From positions 124,001-188,000 of the forward strand of contig ML996693.1 in assembly GCA_010356995.1 (NCBI GenBank): a DNA stretch of 64,000 nt, written 5' to 3'. Each line of letters starts with the position of its first letter. The first letter of the stretch is position 1. Position numbers and translations under genes: made by a program. The notes under the pieces are model-generated. The model was given only the letters and a program-made list of their open reading frames with translations, did not search any database and was not told the origin of the DNA. Positions 32,193 through 42,047 of this stretch are shown here, piece by piece. The DNA is from Trichodelitschia bisporula (lineage: Eukaryota > Ascomycota > Dothideomycetes > Phaeotrichales > Phaeotrichaceae).

Positions 32193-34248
32193 TTGAGGCA
32201 GTGGTTCCGTAGATGCGGTTGTGTATAAGGACATTCTTGGTTTAGAATTCATGTTCCCCATGATCGGCTCAAAGAAGTAACTGATTAGGTCGGCGAGAAT
32301 TGGATAGTGATGAAGTGTGTGGAAGGAGCTGATGGCCGGAAGCACCTTCCACAGGTGGGACACTGGAGCATTCCCTGTGATATCAGCGTTGACGGGCCCT
32401 CCATATTCTGAGCGCCCCCAGGTCTTGCATTTCATTTCTGGCATTCAAGACCTCAAGCCCATGCCATCTGGACTATGGCAAGAGCTTCAACCGAGGGCAT
32501 TTGGACGGGTCAAGCACCCCATTCGACAAACCAGACCCAAGAAAGGCTCTCGGCTGCCGGCACCATGTGAATAGGAAAGACAGCACCTGCGAATCTCTCG
32601 CCGCAGAGAGGCAGGCTGCGCGGCCAGATGATTGATTCTCTCCAGCAAGATGCTGCTGCATAGACCGTTGGCAGACTCACGGCGGTAGAAGGCTGAACCT
32701 GCTCTCAGCATTAGCCAAGGTCAAGCTGGAGAGGGTTGATCGCTGGAGAGGGTTGATCGCCGAAGGCGATCTGATGAACTGGGATCATGTGACGATGGAA
32801 GACATGGACGACAACATCGAAGCGTTGACGTGTGTGCTGCAGGTTATATCTCTCCCCATGCGTACTCGGTAGAATCATCCCAACTCTCATGGAGTACAGG
32901 TGGCAGTTCATCGCTGGACGTTTCTTGCAGCTCACCCAAGCATTCAAACCCTCCCAACTCCATAAGGACGAAAAGGACACATCAACTTGCCCGACTGCTC
33001 TTCATCATCAAGCCAGGCACACCCGCACCACCCGTTTCCCCAGATCAGCCAAGCCCCCGCACAACCCAAGGGCTGTTTCGAAACGCTTGGCCCCCACGAG
33101 GCTGAGGCTGTGAGTCACAGGCGCAGCAGCAATGCAGTAGCACAAGCGTCGCAGCGTCGGCAGCGTTGCGTTGCAGCACGGGGGTACCGTACCGTAAAGC
33201 CGCTGGGGACAGGGATGCAGACAGGTGTCCGTTTGTGTCCGGGGCCGATGCATTGGTAAGCCGCATCAGGGCTGCGGGGTGAGTGTGGGGGCTTGGACTT
33301 TTTTTTTTGCAGGTGGAAGAGAAAGAGGATATACCGTAGGCGCAGCAGTTAACGATACACCTATGGGACGGCACAAGGGAGGCGCAAAGATGGATGGATA
33401 TTGACACCGTTACTGTATTGCGAGGTGATATCTGTGTGGGCTCATTGGGCCCGGTGGCTTGAGATGGAATACAATATTCCGCTGGGATTTCGGGGCGGAA
33501 TCCTCCTCTTCTTTTTGTGCTGCGGACGTGGAGGGCGGCAGGGATGGAGGGGCCTCCGAGGGTTGGTGATTGATGGCACTGCCCAAGAAGTAAGGGTTAC
33601 AGTGCCTCACTGCTCCGAAAGTGCTTCAGGGAAGACACGAAGCTGAGCTGAGCTGAGCTATGCTTGAGCTTTGCGAGAGAAGAAGAGGAAGCGGACGAAA
33701 TGGAAGGTTCGTTTCTTCCTTGGCCTATTATTTCCCCGTATTTTCGGCATTTCGATCCCTCTCTCATCTCCGTGTCCAAGTAAACTACCACAAGCATCTT
33801 CGGCACACGCGAGATTGATCACGGACCCGCGGCGACCGGTAGGGCGCAAGATCATTAGCCGTGCGCTCGCCGGTCAGACGAGAGGGGGCTAGGCGCACGC
33901 CCTAGGACTTACCGCACATGCTTGGAATAGGCGTCAGCGTTGGGAGAGTTTTGAGTGGGGAAATGGTGTGGGAAGAAAGCGGTGTCTCGGTGCTGCTGCA
34001 CGCCGAGTGAGGCCAGATGCGGACGTCTGCAGTGCAATTGTTTGGTTACCACGATGAAGCTTTCCGGCCACTGCTTCTTGACTTTGGTTCGCCCGTTGCA
34101 TTGCTTGATGAGAAATGCTGCGAAAAGTGAGGGGTGTCGGTTTCAAGCTTGCCAAGCTCAGCAACGCATCCTCGACCAATCAGCATACAGAAGACATGCA
34201 TGGTGGGGGCTGAGGTTCCCGTACTTGACCGGTTTAGGCTTAGAGGGA
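32193..34248. other. 2-kb intergenic stretch upstream of the bZIP gene
   Basis: No gene supported. It contains a T(10) tract near 33300, a GAGCTGAGCTGAGCT run near 33641-33660 and a TGAGTCA site at 33111-33117. Open frames lack domains and occur on both strands. Confidence 0.5.
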
Positions 34249-34258
34249 ATGACAGGTG

Positions 34259-34265
34259 TGAGTCA
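34259..34265 (+). promoter_or_regulatory. TGAGTCA, GCN4/CpcA-type binding site
   Basis: A perfect TGA(C/G)TCA palindrome lies about 170 nt upstream of the opening of the cpcA-like frame. GCN4-type factors bind this site, and autoregulation of cpcA/cpc-1 through it is known in other filamentous fungi. A second TGAGTCA lies at 33111. Confidence 0.5.
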
Positions 34266-34417
34266 CCGAAGAGGACAGCGGAGGCCGGCGGGACGAGGAT
34301 AAGTAAGCTCCTGTGTCCGCCCTAAGGCGAACTTCCTTTCCTCTTTTTTTTTTTCTTCATCCCATTCCTCACCACCACAAACACACCACACCACAACTAC
34401 AAGGCATCCAAGTAGAA

Positions 34418-34432
34418 ATGGCTGCCTTTTAG
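34418..34432 (+). other. Possible micro-uORF (M-A-A-F-stop) or 3' splice site
   Basis: ATGGCTGCCTTTTAG lies in the same frame as, and directly before, the bZIP reading frame. It can be read as a GCN4-style short uORF (compare MAC-stop of yeast GCN4 uORF1), or its CTTTTAG can be the end of an intron. The sequence alone does not decide. Confidence 0.4.
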
Positions 34433-35686
34433 TTCCCTCCAACCTTCACGTTCCTGTCTCCAACGGTCACCATTTTCCCCCAAGTCCTCAACAACTCTCT
34501 CCCCTCCACCACCTCCTCAGAGTCTCCTCTTGCAGGATCTCTGAACCAAAGCACCGCCCCCGAGCGTCCCAGCTTTAGTTCCCTCAACATTTCCGACCTA
34601 ACGGTCACCACGGCTCCCCTAAACCAACCAACATGGCCCTCCCACGCAGCACACCAGCAGGCGCATCGCCCATCGAATCCAGAGCAATTTGCACAAGAAG
34701 ACTTCGTGCTGTTCCCCACAGCCCAGCAGCAGCAGCAACAACAGCCCGTCGACTTGAACCTTCAAGTCTTGGTGCCTTTGACTAGTGTCAACGAGAATAC
34801 TGGTGGCCACTTCTACGCGAATTCGGCTCCATCATCTATCACCAACTTGCATCAACAGCAGCCGCTTACACCTGCACGTCCACCCGTTCCCCTCTTTCAC
34901 CACAGCACGGGTCAGGTCAATCTCGCCGCATCCAGCGTGCCTGCTGCATCAATGGGTATGCCTTATTCGCCCTCTGCCGTTGGTGCGCGTCTAATGCAAA
35001 CGCCAGATTTTAACTCGTTTGACGACCCGGCCTTCGTCCCGTACGGGACTGGCCTAGATACACCGGACTTCCGGTACTCCTTCACCGGCAGCACGGCACA
35101 GACCGTGTCACCCAAAGACCTATTCAACGAACTCGTCGGGAGTGCACCGCCGTCGACGGCCTTCACGAACCTTACGTCGCCGGATATGAACTCTCCGTAC
35201 ATGGGCGACAGCTACGAGACGTCGCCCTTGTTCCAACCTGATACCGAGGTGTCGGAGAGTTGGTATCCGCTCTTCGCCGATGTCACTCCCGACACCAAGC
35301 CTGTCGCTCCCGACATGCAGCGCACCATCTCGGGCGTGTCCACTGGCCAGGGCAGCACTTCGTCCAACTCGCCGCCGGCGCTCGGCCACACCCGCAAGGT
35401 GTCGAGCACGACGTCGCCGCTTGGCGGTGTTGCGCGGCACGGCTCGAATGCGGGCCTCAAGTCCCGGCGCCGCAAGGTGCCGCTCCCGCCCATTGAGATT
35501 GACCCGAACGACCGGCTGGCGGCGAAACGTGCGCGCAATACGCTTGCCGCACGTGAGTCGCGCCAGCGCAAGCTCGATCATGTGGCTCTGCTTGAGCAAC
35601 GGCTTGCCGAGGTGGAGAGCGCCAGGGACAGCATGAGGGCGGAGCTCATTCGGTTGGGATACCAGGGACCGCTGCTTGACAAGTAG
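34433..35686 (+). CDS. cpcA: bZIP transcription factor, CpcA/GCN4-like (general amino-acid control); start unresolved
   Basis: The frame is open for 417 codons from the TAG at 34430 to the stop at 35684-35686. The N-terminal half reads TIFPQVLNNSLPS, SLNISDLTVTTAPL and QEDFVLFP plus a Gln run, as expected of CpcA-type activators; ESWYPLFADVTPDT resembles the GCN4 central acidic activation domain. The C-terminus is a bZIP: AAKRARNTLAARESRQRK is the GCN4-like basic region and LLEQRLAEVESARDSMRAEL a short zipper. CpcA activates amino-acid biosynthesis genes through TGASTCA. No ATG lies in frame before residue about 172. One possible solution is a 9-nt exon at 34249-34257 (ATGACAGGT) spliced by GTGAGT...TTTTAG (34258-34432), in phase. 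A polymorphic or erroneous TAG after ATGGCTGCCTTT is another. Confidence 0.85.
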   Translation, partial: FPPTFTFLSPTVTIFPQVLNNSLPSTTSSESPLAGSLNQSTAPERPSFSSLNISDLTVTTAPLNQPTWPSHAAHQQAHRPSNPEQFAQEDFVLFPTAQQQQQQQPVDLNLQVLVPLTSVNENTGGHFYANSAPSSITNLHQQQPLTPARPPVPLFHHSTGQVNLAASSVPAASMGMPYSPSAVGARLMQTPDFNSFDDPAFVPYGTGLDTPDFRYSFTGSTAQTVSPKDLFNELVGSAPPSTAFTNLTSPDMNSPYMGDSYETSPLFQPDTEVSESWYPLFADVTPDTKPVAPDMQRTISGVSTGQGSTSSNSPPALGHTRKVSSTTSPLGGVARHGSNAGLKSRRRKVPLPPIEIDPNDRLAAKRARNTLAARESRQRKLDHVALLEQRLAEVESARDSMRAELIRLGYQGPLLDK

Positions 35687-36552
35687 ACGGGACAATGATG
35701 TGTGTGTTTGTGTGTTTGTTCTCTCTCTGTTTGCTGTGGGGGGGGGGGGCCTTTGCTGCTAGGGCTTCTTCTTGATTCGTGGGATCTGTGTGTTTGTGCG
35801 TTTGTGGGAGGGCACTGTCCGGTTGATGTTGTTCCCTTGTTGAGAGCATGTCCCGAGTGTCTTCTGCGCGTTTATTCTTCCTCTGCTCTCCTGAGTGCCG
35901 ACGGTCTCTGTGCCTGGTGTCCAAGGGAGTTTGTTTTGCTTTTCTGGAGGATTTGCGTTTGCGGGTCTGCGTTTAGTTAGCAAGGGAATATTACCGTCTT
36001 GCTGCACATTATTCCGTCTGATGCTTGAGTGAAGTGAATGTTCTGTTCATGAGCTGCCGAGATGGGCGGTCTGTTCCGGCATCACAATGCCTCGCCAACC
36101 TGACTCTGAAATCGAAGTTTGCATATTATGGCTTGAGGTGGCCGAGGACGAAGGATGTTTATTGCATGAAGTGGTGACTGCCAGAGGAGGTTCATCGCAC
36201 AAAGTGAAGCAAAAGTACATTCCCCACGGCAACCACACAAGCTATATACCCTTCCCATGAGTCCCCTTTCGCCCGATGACTCCTTCCTGTCTTCGGAGCC
36301 TACCGTACGCCTTTGTTCTCATCCGAAAACTTGAGCTTGACTCCCGAAGGTGGCGAGAGCGGGGTGGAGTGACGATGGTGGGGTGACGGTGGATGAGTCA
36401 TGCACGTGATGGGAGATGGGATTGGGGATGGACAAGGAGCTTGGGTTTGGGAGCTTGGGGGCTTCAGAGCTTGGGAACTGATACTGACGCTGATAGCTCG
36501 GGATTTGGCAGCTTGATACGGTAGCTTGATAGCTAGCGATCAGTGGAAAGGG
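35687..36552. other. 3' flank of the bZIP gene, AGCTTG-rich segment
   Basis: No gene. After a G/T-rich 3' flank (GTGTGTTTG runs, G(11) near 35740), positions 36310-36545 contain at least nine AGCTTG/AGCTCGG-like hexamers, and TGAGTCA followed by CACGTG at 36394-36408. Confidence 0.5.
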
Positions 36553-36655
36553 ACGAGTGATGTAGACATGGAAGGAAGCATTTTGTGGCATTGTTTTGTC
36601 AGGAGAGTCTCTTCCTCTCTTCCTCTCTTCCTCTCTTCCTCTCTTTGTCTTTACC
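36553..36655 (-). repeat. Dispersed intergenic repeat, copy E (internally shortened)
   Basis: On the minus strand: AAGACAAAGAGAGGAAGAG with further GGAAGAGA units, GACTCTC, then directly TGACAAAACAATG and ATGCTTCCTTCCATG, ending at TACATCACTCG. Head and tail match copies A and C (TGACATAACAATGCTCC in C), while the middle with CCAAGTATCC is absent. It lies about 280 nt downstream of the minus-strand gene ending at 36938, in sense orientation to it. Confidence 0.6.
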
Positions 36656-36937
36656 TCAACCTCCAGTTTTACAGTCGCCTTTGCAGGTACAGCACCTAGC
36701 CCTTACTCCCATCAACAAGGCCCGACGTCTTCGGCAGGGACCAGGTGCAGGTCGACTCGACTCCCGGCATCACAAAAGCGTTGGCCCGAACGTGTGCAGC
36801 ACAGATTGGACAACACCCTACGCCCCATTCATACGACAAGACAACATCTTTGTACAGTACAACCATCACCCAGCCCCTCCAAACCCACCATTCACCCCTC
36901 CACACAACAACCCCCCACACCCCAAAACCCCCACCTG

Positions 36938-38443
36938 CTACGCCGCCTTCCTCCTCACAAACAAAATCTCAATCCCCATGACCTCCTCCAGACTCCCGTC
37001 CTCGTGCGCCATGCCCCTATACTTGTCCAGGTCGTAGTATGCCTTGAGTGTCCACACTTGGCCTTTGCGCATGCTCGTCCCGCCGACGAGGGACGGCCCG
37101 TGGCAGACGTTCATGTCGCTGATGTGCGGCATGTCGCCGCCGTGCGTGTGCCCGCCTGCGGTCGGGGGGGCCACGTTGAGGGAGGCGGGCTGGATGAATT
37201 CGGGTTTTGTGCCGTATTTGGCGACGTTGGTGCAGGTGAGTTTGTTGTCTATGGCGAGGGTTGTGCGTTCGCCGCCTGCGGGGTCAGGGAGTTAGCCTTG
37301 CAACTGAGGAGTGGCTTTGGGGAGGGGGTGCGCATACCATCGTGCAGATGCCCAATCGCGCCAATGAGCTCCCCGTCAAACGACGCAGTCCACTGATAAT
37401 CCAACACAAACCTCGTCTGGTTCTTCGGCGGATTGACCTCGCTCGTCCCACACTGCCTAACATCAAACCACAGCACCTTGACATCGTCCTTGTACGGGTG
37501 CCCGGCGATGATATCGTACGTCATGGTCAGGTACACGGTTTGGTCCTGGGGCGTCTGGTTCATGAGCTCGACGAGCGCGGCGAATTTGTCCGCGGGTTGT
37601 AGCTTGTAACCGGTGTCCTTGATCCCCCAGTTCGGGATTATGCCCTCGCTGCGCTCGTTGCCGGACGCGAAGATGCGTTCTGAGTTCCGGCTGGTGGCCC
37701 CGATGCTGACGTGCGGGAGCGAGACGTCGCGCTGCGCGCACGGGGGGTCTTCGCGGCCGGGGCCGACGTTGAAGAGGACCATGCTGCCCCCATTAACACC
37801 CCATCCCGATGCCAAGCTCAAGACCACTCACTGATGCAACCACATCCCACTGTCAATATTCGCATTCCTTCCATCAGCATACTCCAGCCCCGCACTCATC
37901 CCCAGTATCGTACACTCGCCCTCACACGGCTTCGCCATCCCGGAGTGCGGGAAATTGCTCAGCATGCCCGCCTGTCCAAGGCCGTTCACATGTTTCGTGC
38001 TTGGGACCTTGTACGGCCCGTAGCGCACCTTGATAGTCTGCGCGCCTGGGGTCGAGACGCGGGTTTTGAGGACCACGCGTTTGGCAGAGGCGCCGGCGGG
38101 GTCTGCGACGATCCCGTAGCCTTTGTTGAGTTGGCCGATGCTGTAGGCTTGCAGCCCGCCGGGGGAGGTCTTGGTGGCGCCGAAGAATTTGGCCAGGCTG
38201 GTGAAGGCTTCGGCTGTTATCGTGTCAGACGGAGTTAACTGGGCGCTAAAAGGGCGACCTACTCGCTTCCGGCTCCCCCATGTACTGCCCCAGCTTTCCG
38301 CTGCCCGCCATCTGCAGCAAACTTCCTATCCCACCCAAACTCATCCCGCCCTGCCGGCGGGCGAACATGTGTTCGCTGTCATCGCGGGCCGGTAGCGCCG
38401 CGGCGAGGGTTGCGAAAGAGAGGAGCGTCGATAGGGACGGCAT
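36938..38443 (-). CDS. Secreted SURNod19-like protein, 448 aa
   Basis: Four exons on the minus strand (38263-38443, 37832-38213, 37338-37783, 36938-37275), introns 49, 48 and 62 nt, 449 codons with stop. A signal peptide (MPSLSTLLSFATLAAALP) is followed by ARDDSEHMFARRQ, which contains a probable RR processing site. The body has the motif order of the SURNod19 family, thought to share the PHM-like monooxygenase fold: SGMWLHHMVLFN (split by intron 2), IGHLHDGG (split by intron 3), THGGDMPHISDMNVC and the closing GIEILFVRR. The paired HH and HxH motifs suggest metal binding. The family takes its name from stress-induced plant nodulin genes; its biochemical role in fungi is unknown. Confidence 0.8.
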
Positions 38444-40201
38444 CGTGAGATTTCAAAGGAGTGACGGACGCGGTGGTGGCGGCGGCGTTCCGCGGGCGGA
38501 TGGGGAGTATACATGGCTTTTTGGGTACGGGCGTAGGGTCGGGCCTGGGGGGGGGGGGGGGGGGGGCGCATTGGGCCTGGGCTCGAATGATTGTGCTGTG
38601 CTGGGCTCGGCGGTGTTGCGGGTATATAGGCGTGATAGATTGGGGGTAGATTGCGGGTAAGCGTGGTGGGGAGATGTGGGCGAGGGCGAGGGCGAGGGCG
38701 GGGGTTGCGAGCGGGCTAATGGCGAGGCTCGGGGACGGGGAATCTCCCGTTTCGTGAGTGTAGATGGAGATATTGCCCGTTCCGGTGGTTTGGATGGGGG
38801 ATGGCCGCGCGTGGTGATGTGGTTTTACGGGAGGGACAAGGCTGGGGTGCGTGGGATCTGGCAATTGGCTTTGGGAATCTAGATGCGTGGGGCGGCGTGA
38901 TTACATAGTTCGTCCGGCGTGCGAGGAAGAAGATATGGGGGCTACGGTACTGAGGGTGTCCGCGGTTGTTGGGAGGTTGGGATAGGACAAGCACGTATGA
39001 GGTACCATCGCTTCGTGGCGATCATCGCGTCTGGCATATCAGCACTTTCTTCGCTCGGTCTGCGGCTCACGTCGGTGGCGGCTGTATGTCTTTCGACATG
39101 TGAGGCTTCTGGAGATGGCACCGCGTCAGGTGCTCAACTGCCAATTGGAGGCATGCGTGCGGAAGGGCGGAATCACGGGCCATTGGGGTTTGTTCTGGAA
39201 GGGTGGTTGCGGGAGATTTGAGGTTTGGGGGGGCGAGGTGGATGGTGGGTGCTTTAAGTGAGGAGGGGGTGCTGTTGGAGGTTGAGGCGTTGAGGCAGGG
39301 GGTCGAGCCGATATGACTTCCGGAGAGGCTATGCGGATGGGAGGACAAGCAGTGTGTAGGGTCTGGGGACACTTGATCGTGGGGTATTACTAGGAGAGAT
39401 TGGAAAGCTTGACTCCGTCTTCTGAGCTTGCTGAGGCTGGGAGTTGGTGGAAGGCTGAATGAGTTGACGTTGGAGTTGAGTCGGCCAGGCAATGACTATT
39501 TCCGCTTTGCCCGCAAGATGAGGTAATCCGGGGAAGTCATAGCCACAAAAGTCATGACCACGCTTTCCCCACTGTGCCGTAACATAGCCCAGTTATGACT
39601 TTTTGCACGGCTACCAGCAACTTTTATCGATAACCATAAAGACGCCCCAAGACCGGAGCATTTCGACGTCCCCTACGGTCGTATCCACTCAACAACCCCC
39701 ATTCGAGCTCTTCACGCGCTTCTCCACTCGCAGCCAAGGTGCTCGAACGGCATCCGGAAACGGTGGGCCGAGCAGAGGAAGCATTCATGCTATGCAAGTA
39801 ACCCTTCGAACGAGTTCCTTGCCCTGTCGAAGATATCTGAGATCCTGAAGTATTCTGATACGTACGATACGGTAGGAATCCGGTTGGTCCGATCTATGGG
39901 CTTCAACCCATTGCTCCTGTTACGGCCTTATGGCGAGAATTTAGATTCCTTGCTAGATAACTCTCCCCTAGAACCACAAGGCTCCCTTTGGACAACCCAG
40001 GATTTGGGAAGACTTTGTTCCTACTCGTCAGTTCATATGACGCCAGAGCTTGATTCGCGGCGTCTTTGATGCCCTGGCCTCATAGGCATGGCTTCATCCA
40101 ATGGTACAAAACTGATATACAAGCATATGGTACAGGGCCACCTATCCCGGCGCCTTTCCAACCTCCTTCTGGCCCTCGTTCTCGCATAACCGCTCCCCTC
40201 C
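38444..40201. other. 1.8-kb intergenic stretch with a G homopolymer
   Basis: It holds the promoter of the 36938-38443 gene. A G-only tract of 18 or more bases lies at about 38548-38566. Open frames at 39067-39492 and 39603-39848 have no motifs. No element ends were recognised. Confidence 0.55.
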
Positions 40202-42047
40202 TCACAACTTGTAGTTCGCCGACGGATTCCCCTTCGGCGGGTAACTAGACTGTACCACCGCCCCCGGCGGCGCAAACCCAAGCCCACTTGTCATCCCCGC
40301 AAACGCATCCTTCCAAAACTCACAATCCCCCTCCTTCGTCACCGGATCCTCAATCAGCGCAAACCCCTTATCCCCCGCATCAAGCACGTTCTTCAGCGTC
40401 GGGCCCCAGGTGACAGCCGGCCAGGCAATCGTCCCATTGCCCCGGAACTTATTCGGGTCGCCGGATCGGGCATGGCTGATTAGGTAGCTCTGGTAGTTGG
40501 TGGCGAAGTCGCCGAATGTGCGGTCGGTGGTGAACAGCGCCGCGAGCCCCGTCTTCGGAACGTAGAAATCGGCCGCGATGTCCGAACCGTGCATGCCCCC
40601 GCCGCGCGAGTACTGCACGTTGTACGTCTTGCCCTTGAACCCCTCGCTCACGAACCGGCTGCTGCACGTGAAGGTGCTGAACTGGAACATGTCGTGGATG
40701 CGCGCGACCTGGTCGCCGCCAAACCGGCCCACGTCGTATTTCTTCGCGATCGCCGCCTTGACCGGCGGGTAGGTCCCGAAGTAGTGCTCCGTGACGGCGG
40801 TGAACGTGCTGTCCGTCGCTTTGGCCGGCGTGAACATCTTCGCCTCGTCGCTCGTGTGCGAATTGATTATCGACTCCACCCCCTTCGCCACATTCCCGCT
40901 CGCCAGCTCCAGCGGAGGCATCTGCCGCACCAAGTCCCCGTCCACCGCCGGTCCGAAGCCCGGCTTCCCGCCCGGCAGCGTGTTGATGTACTTGTCCTGC
41001 GCCGCCTTGAGCGCCGCCGTGCTCACGCCCCGCAGGCACTCGATCCCCCCCGTCGCACACCCGGCCAGCTTCGCGATCTCCTGGAATTGCTTCTCCAACT
41101 GCCCCTTCCGGTCGATCTGTGCGTCATACGCCATGCTCTGCGCCACCGCGCGCTTGAACAGCGCGGGCTTTGTGCCGCCGAAGGCGGTTAGGTGATGCAG
41201 GATGGACCCCGCGCCCGCGCTCTCGCCCCACACGCTCACAGCCCCAGGATCACCGTTAAACAACCCGATATTAGCCTGGATCCACTCGAGCACCGCGCGC
41301 TGATCCCAGAGACCTGCATTCGGGGCACCGGACTTCTCCATAGTCTCGCCCGCGAGGAAGCCGAAGGCACCGAGCTACACATGTCAGTCCCCCCTCAATA
41401 TGCAAAACAAGCTTGACTTACGCGGTAGTTCCCGGCGACGTATATCAGGTTCCCCCCACTCGCGCGCACGACCGGCGTCCCGTCATACTGCCCCTCCTTA
41501 TTGCCGAGCAAATACGCCCCGCCATATATCCAATTTACGACTGGGAGTGGGCCGACCTCGCGCGACCACGCTTTAGCCGGCACGTACACGTCTAGGAAGA
41601 GACAGTCTTCGCTCACGCCCGCTGCGCCGGCGAGGAAGGACCCGACGTCGATGGAGCTGGTGAGGCCGCCGGGCAGCAAGCCGCCGGGCACGGATTGCGG
41701 ACAACTAGGTCCGTAGGCACCGAGCTGCAGGGTTGTGTTGGGTGCGGGGGGCGCGGGTTTGGCGAAGCGCAGGCGGCCGACGGGGGGCGCGGCGAAGCGT
41801 ATGTTTTTGAAGACGTAGAGCTGAGGGGGCGGGGTGGGGTTAGATAGGCTTGTTTCCTCGGGAGTGGGGTAGAGACGCCGCGGGGGCTGCTTACGTCGTT
41901 CGCGGTGTCGTATTTGGCGGCTTGCCACTCCCCGTTGGGCAGCTTGACGGTGGGGAGCCCGGCGTACCATTTGGGTGGTTGTTGTTGCTGCTGCGGGGCC
42001 GCGAGGGCGAGGGCCGCGAGGGCGAGGAGGGGGAGGAGGGACTTCAT
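40202..42047 (-). CDS. Secreted type-B carboxylesterase/lipase, 574 aa
   Basis: Three exons on the minus strand (41895-42047, 41422-41820, 40202-41374) sum to 575 codons with stop. A signal peptide (MKSLLPLLALAALALAAP) is followed by a Gln run. The carboxylesterase type-B signatures are FKNIRFAAPPVGRLRF, SEDCLFLDVYVP, the oxyanion-hole loop WIYGGAYLLG and the nucleophile elbow VWGESAGAGS (Ser about 236). HTSDEAKMF carries the probable acid and MHGSD the His of the triad. It hydrolyses carboxylic esters outside the cell; the sequence does not show whether the substrate is lipid, feruloyl ester or xenobiotic. Intron 2 (41375-41421) splits GNYR from LGAFGFLA, a conserved segment of the family, which supports the model. 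Confidence 0.9.

Noticed and set aside
38548-38566. Long G homopolymer as a possible regulatory or quadruplex element
   Set aside because: A single G run is a simple-sequence tract with uncertain length; no repeated G-tract pattern is present.
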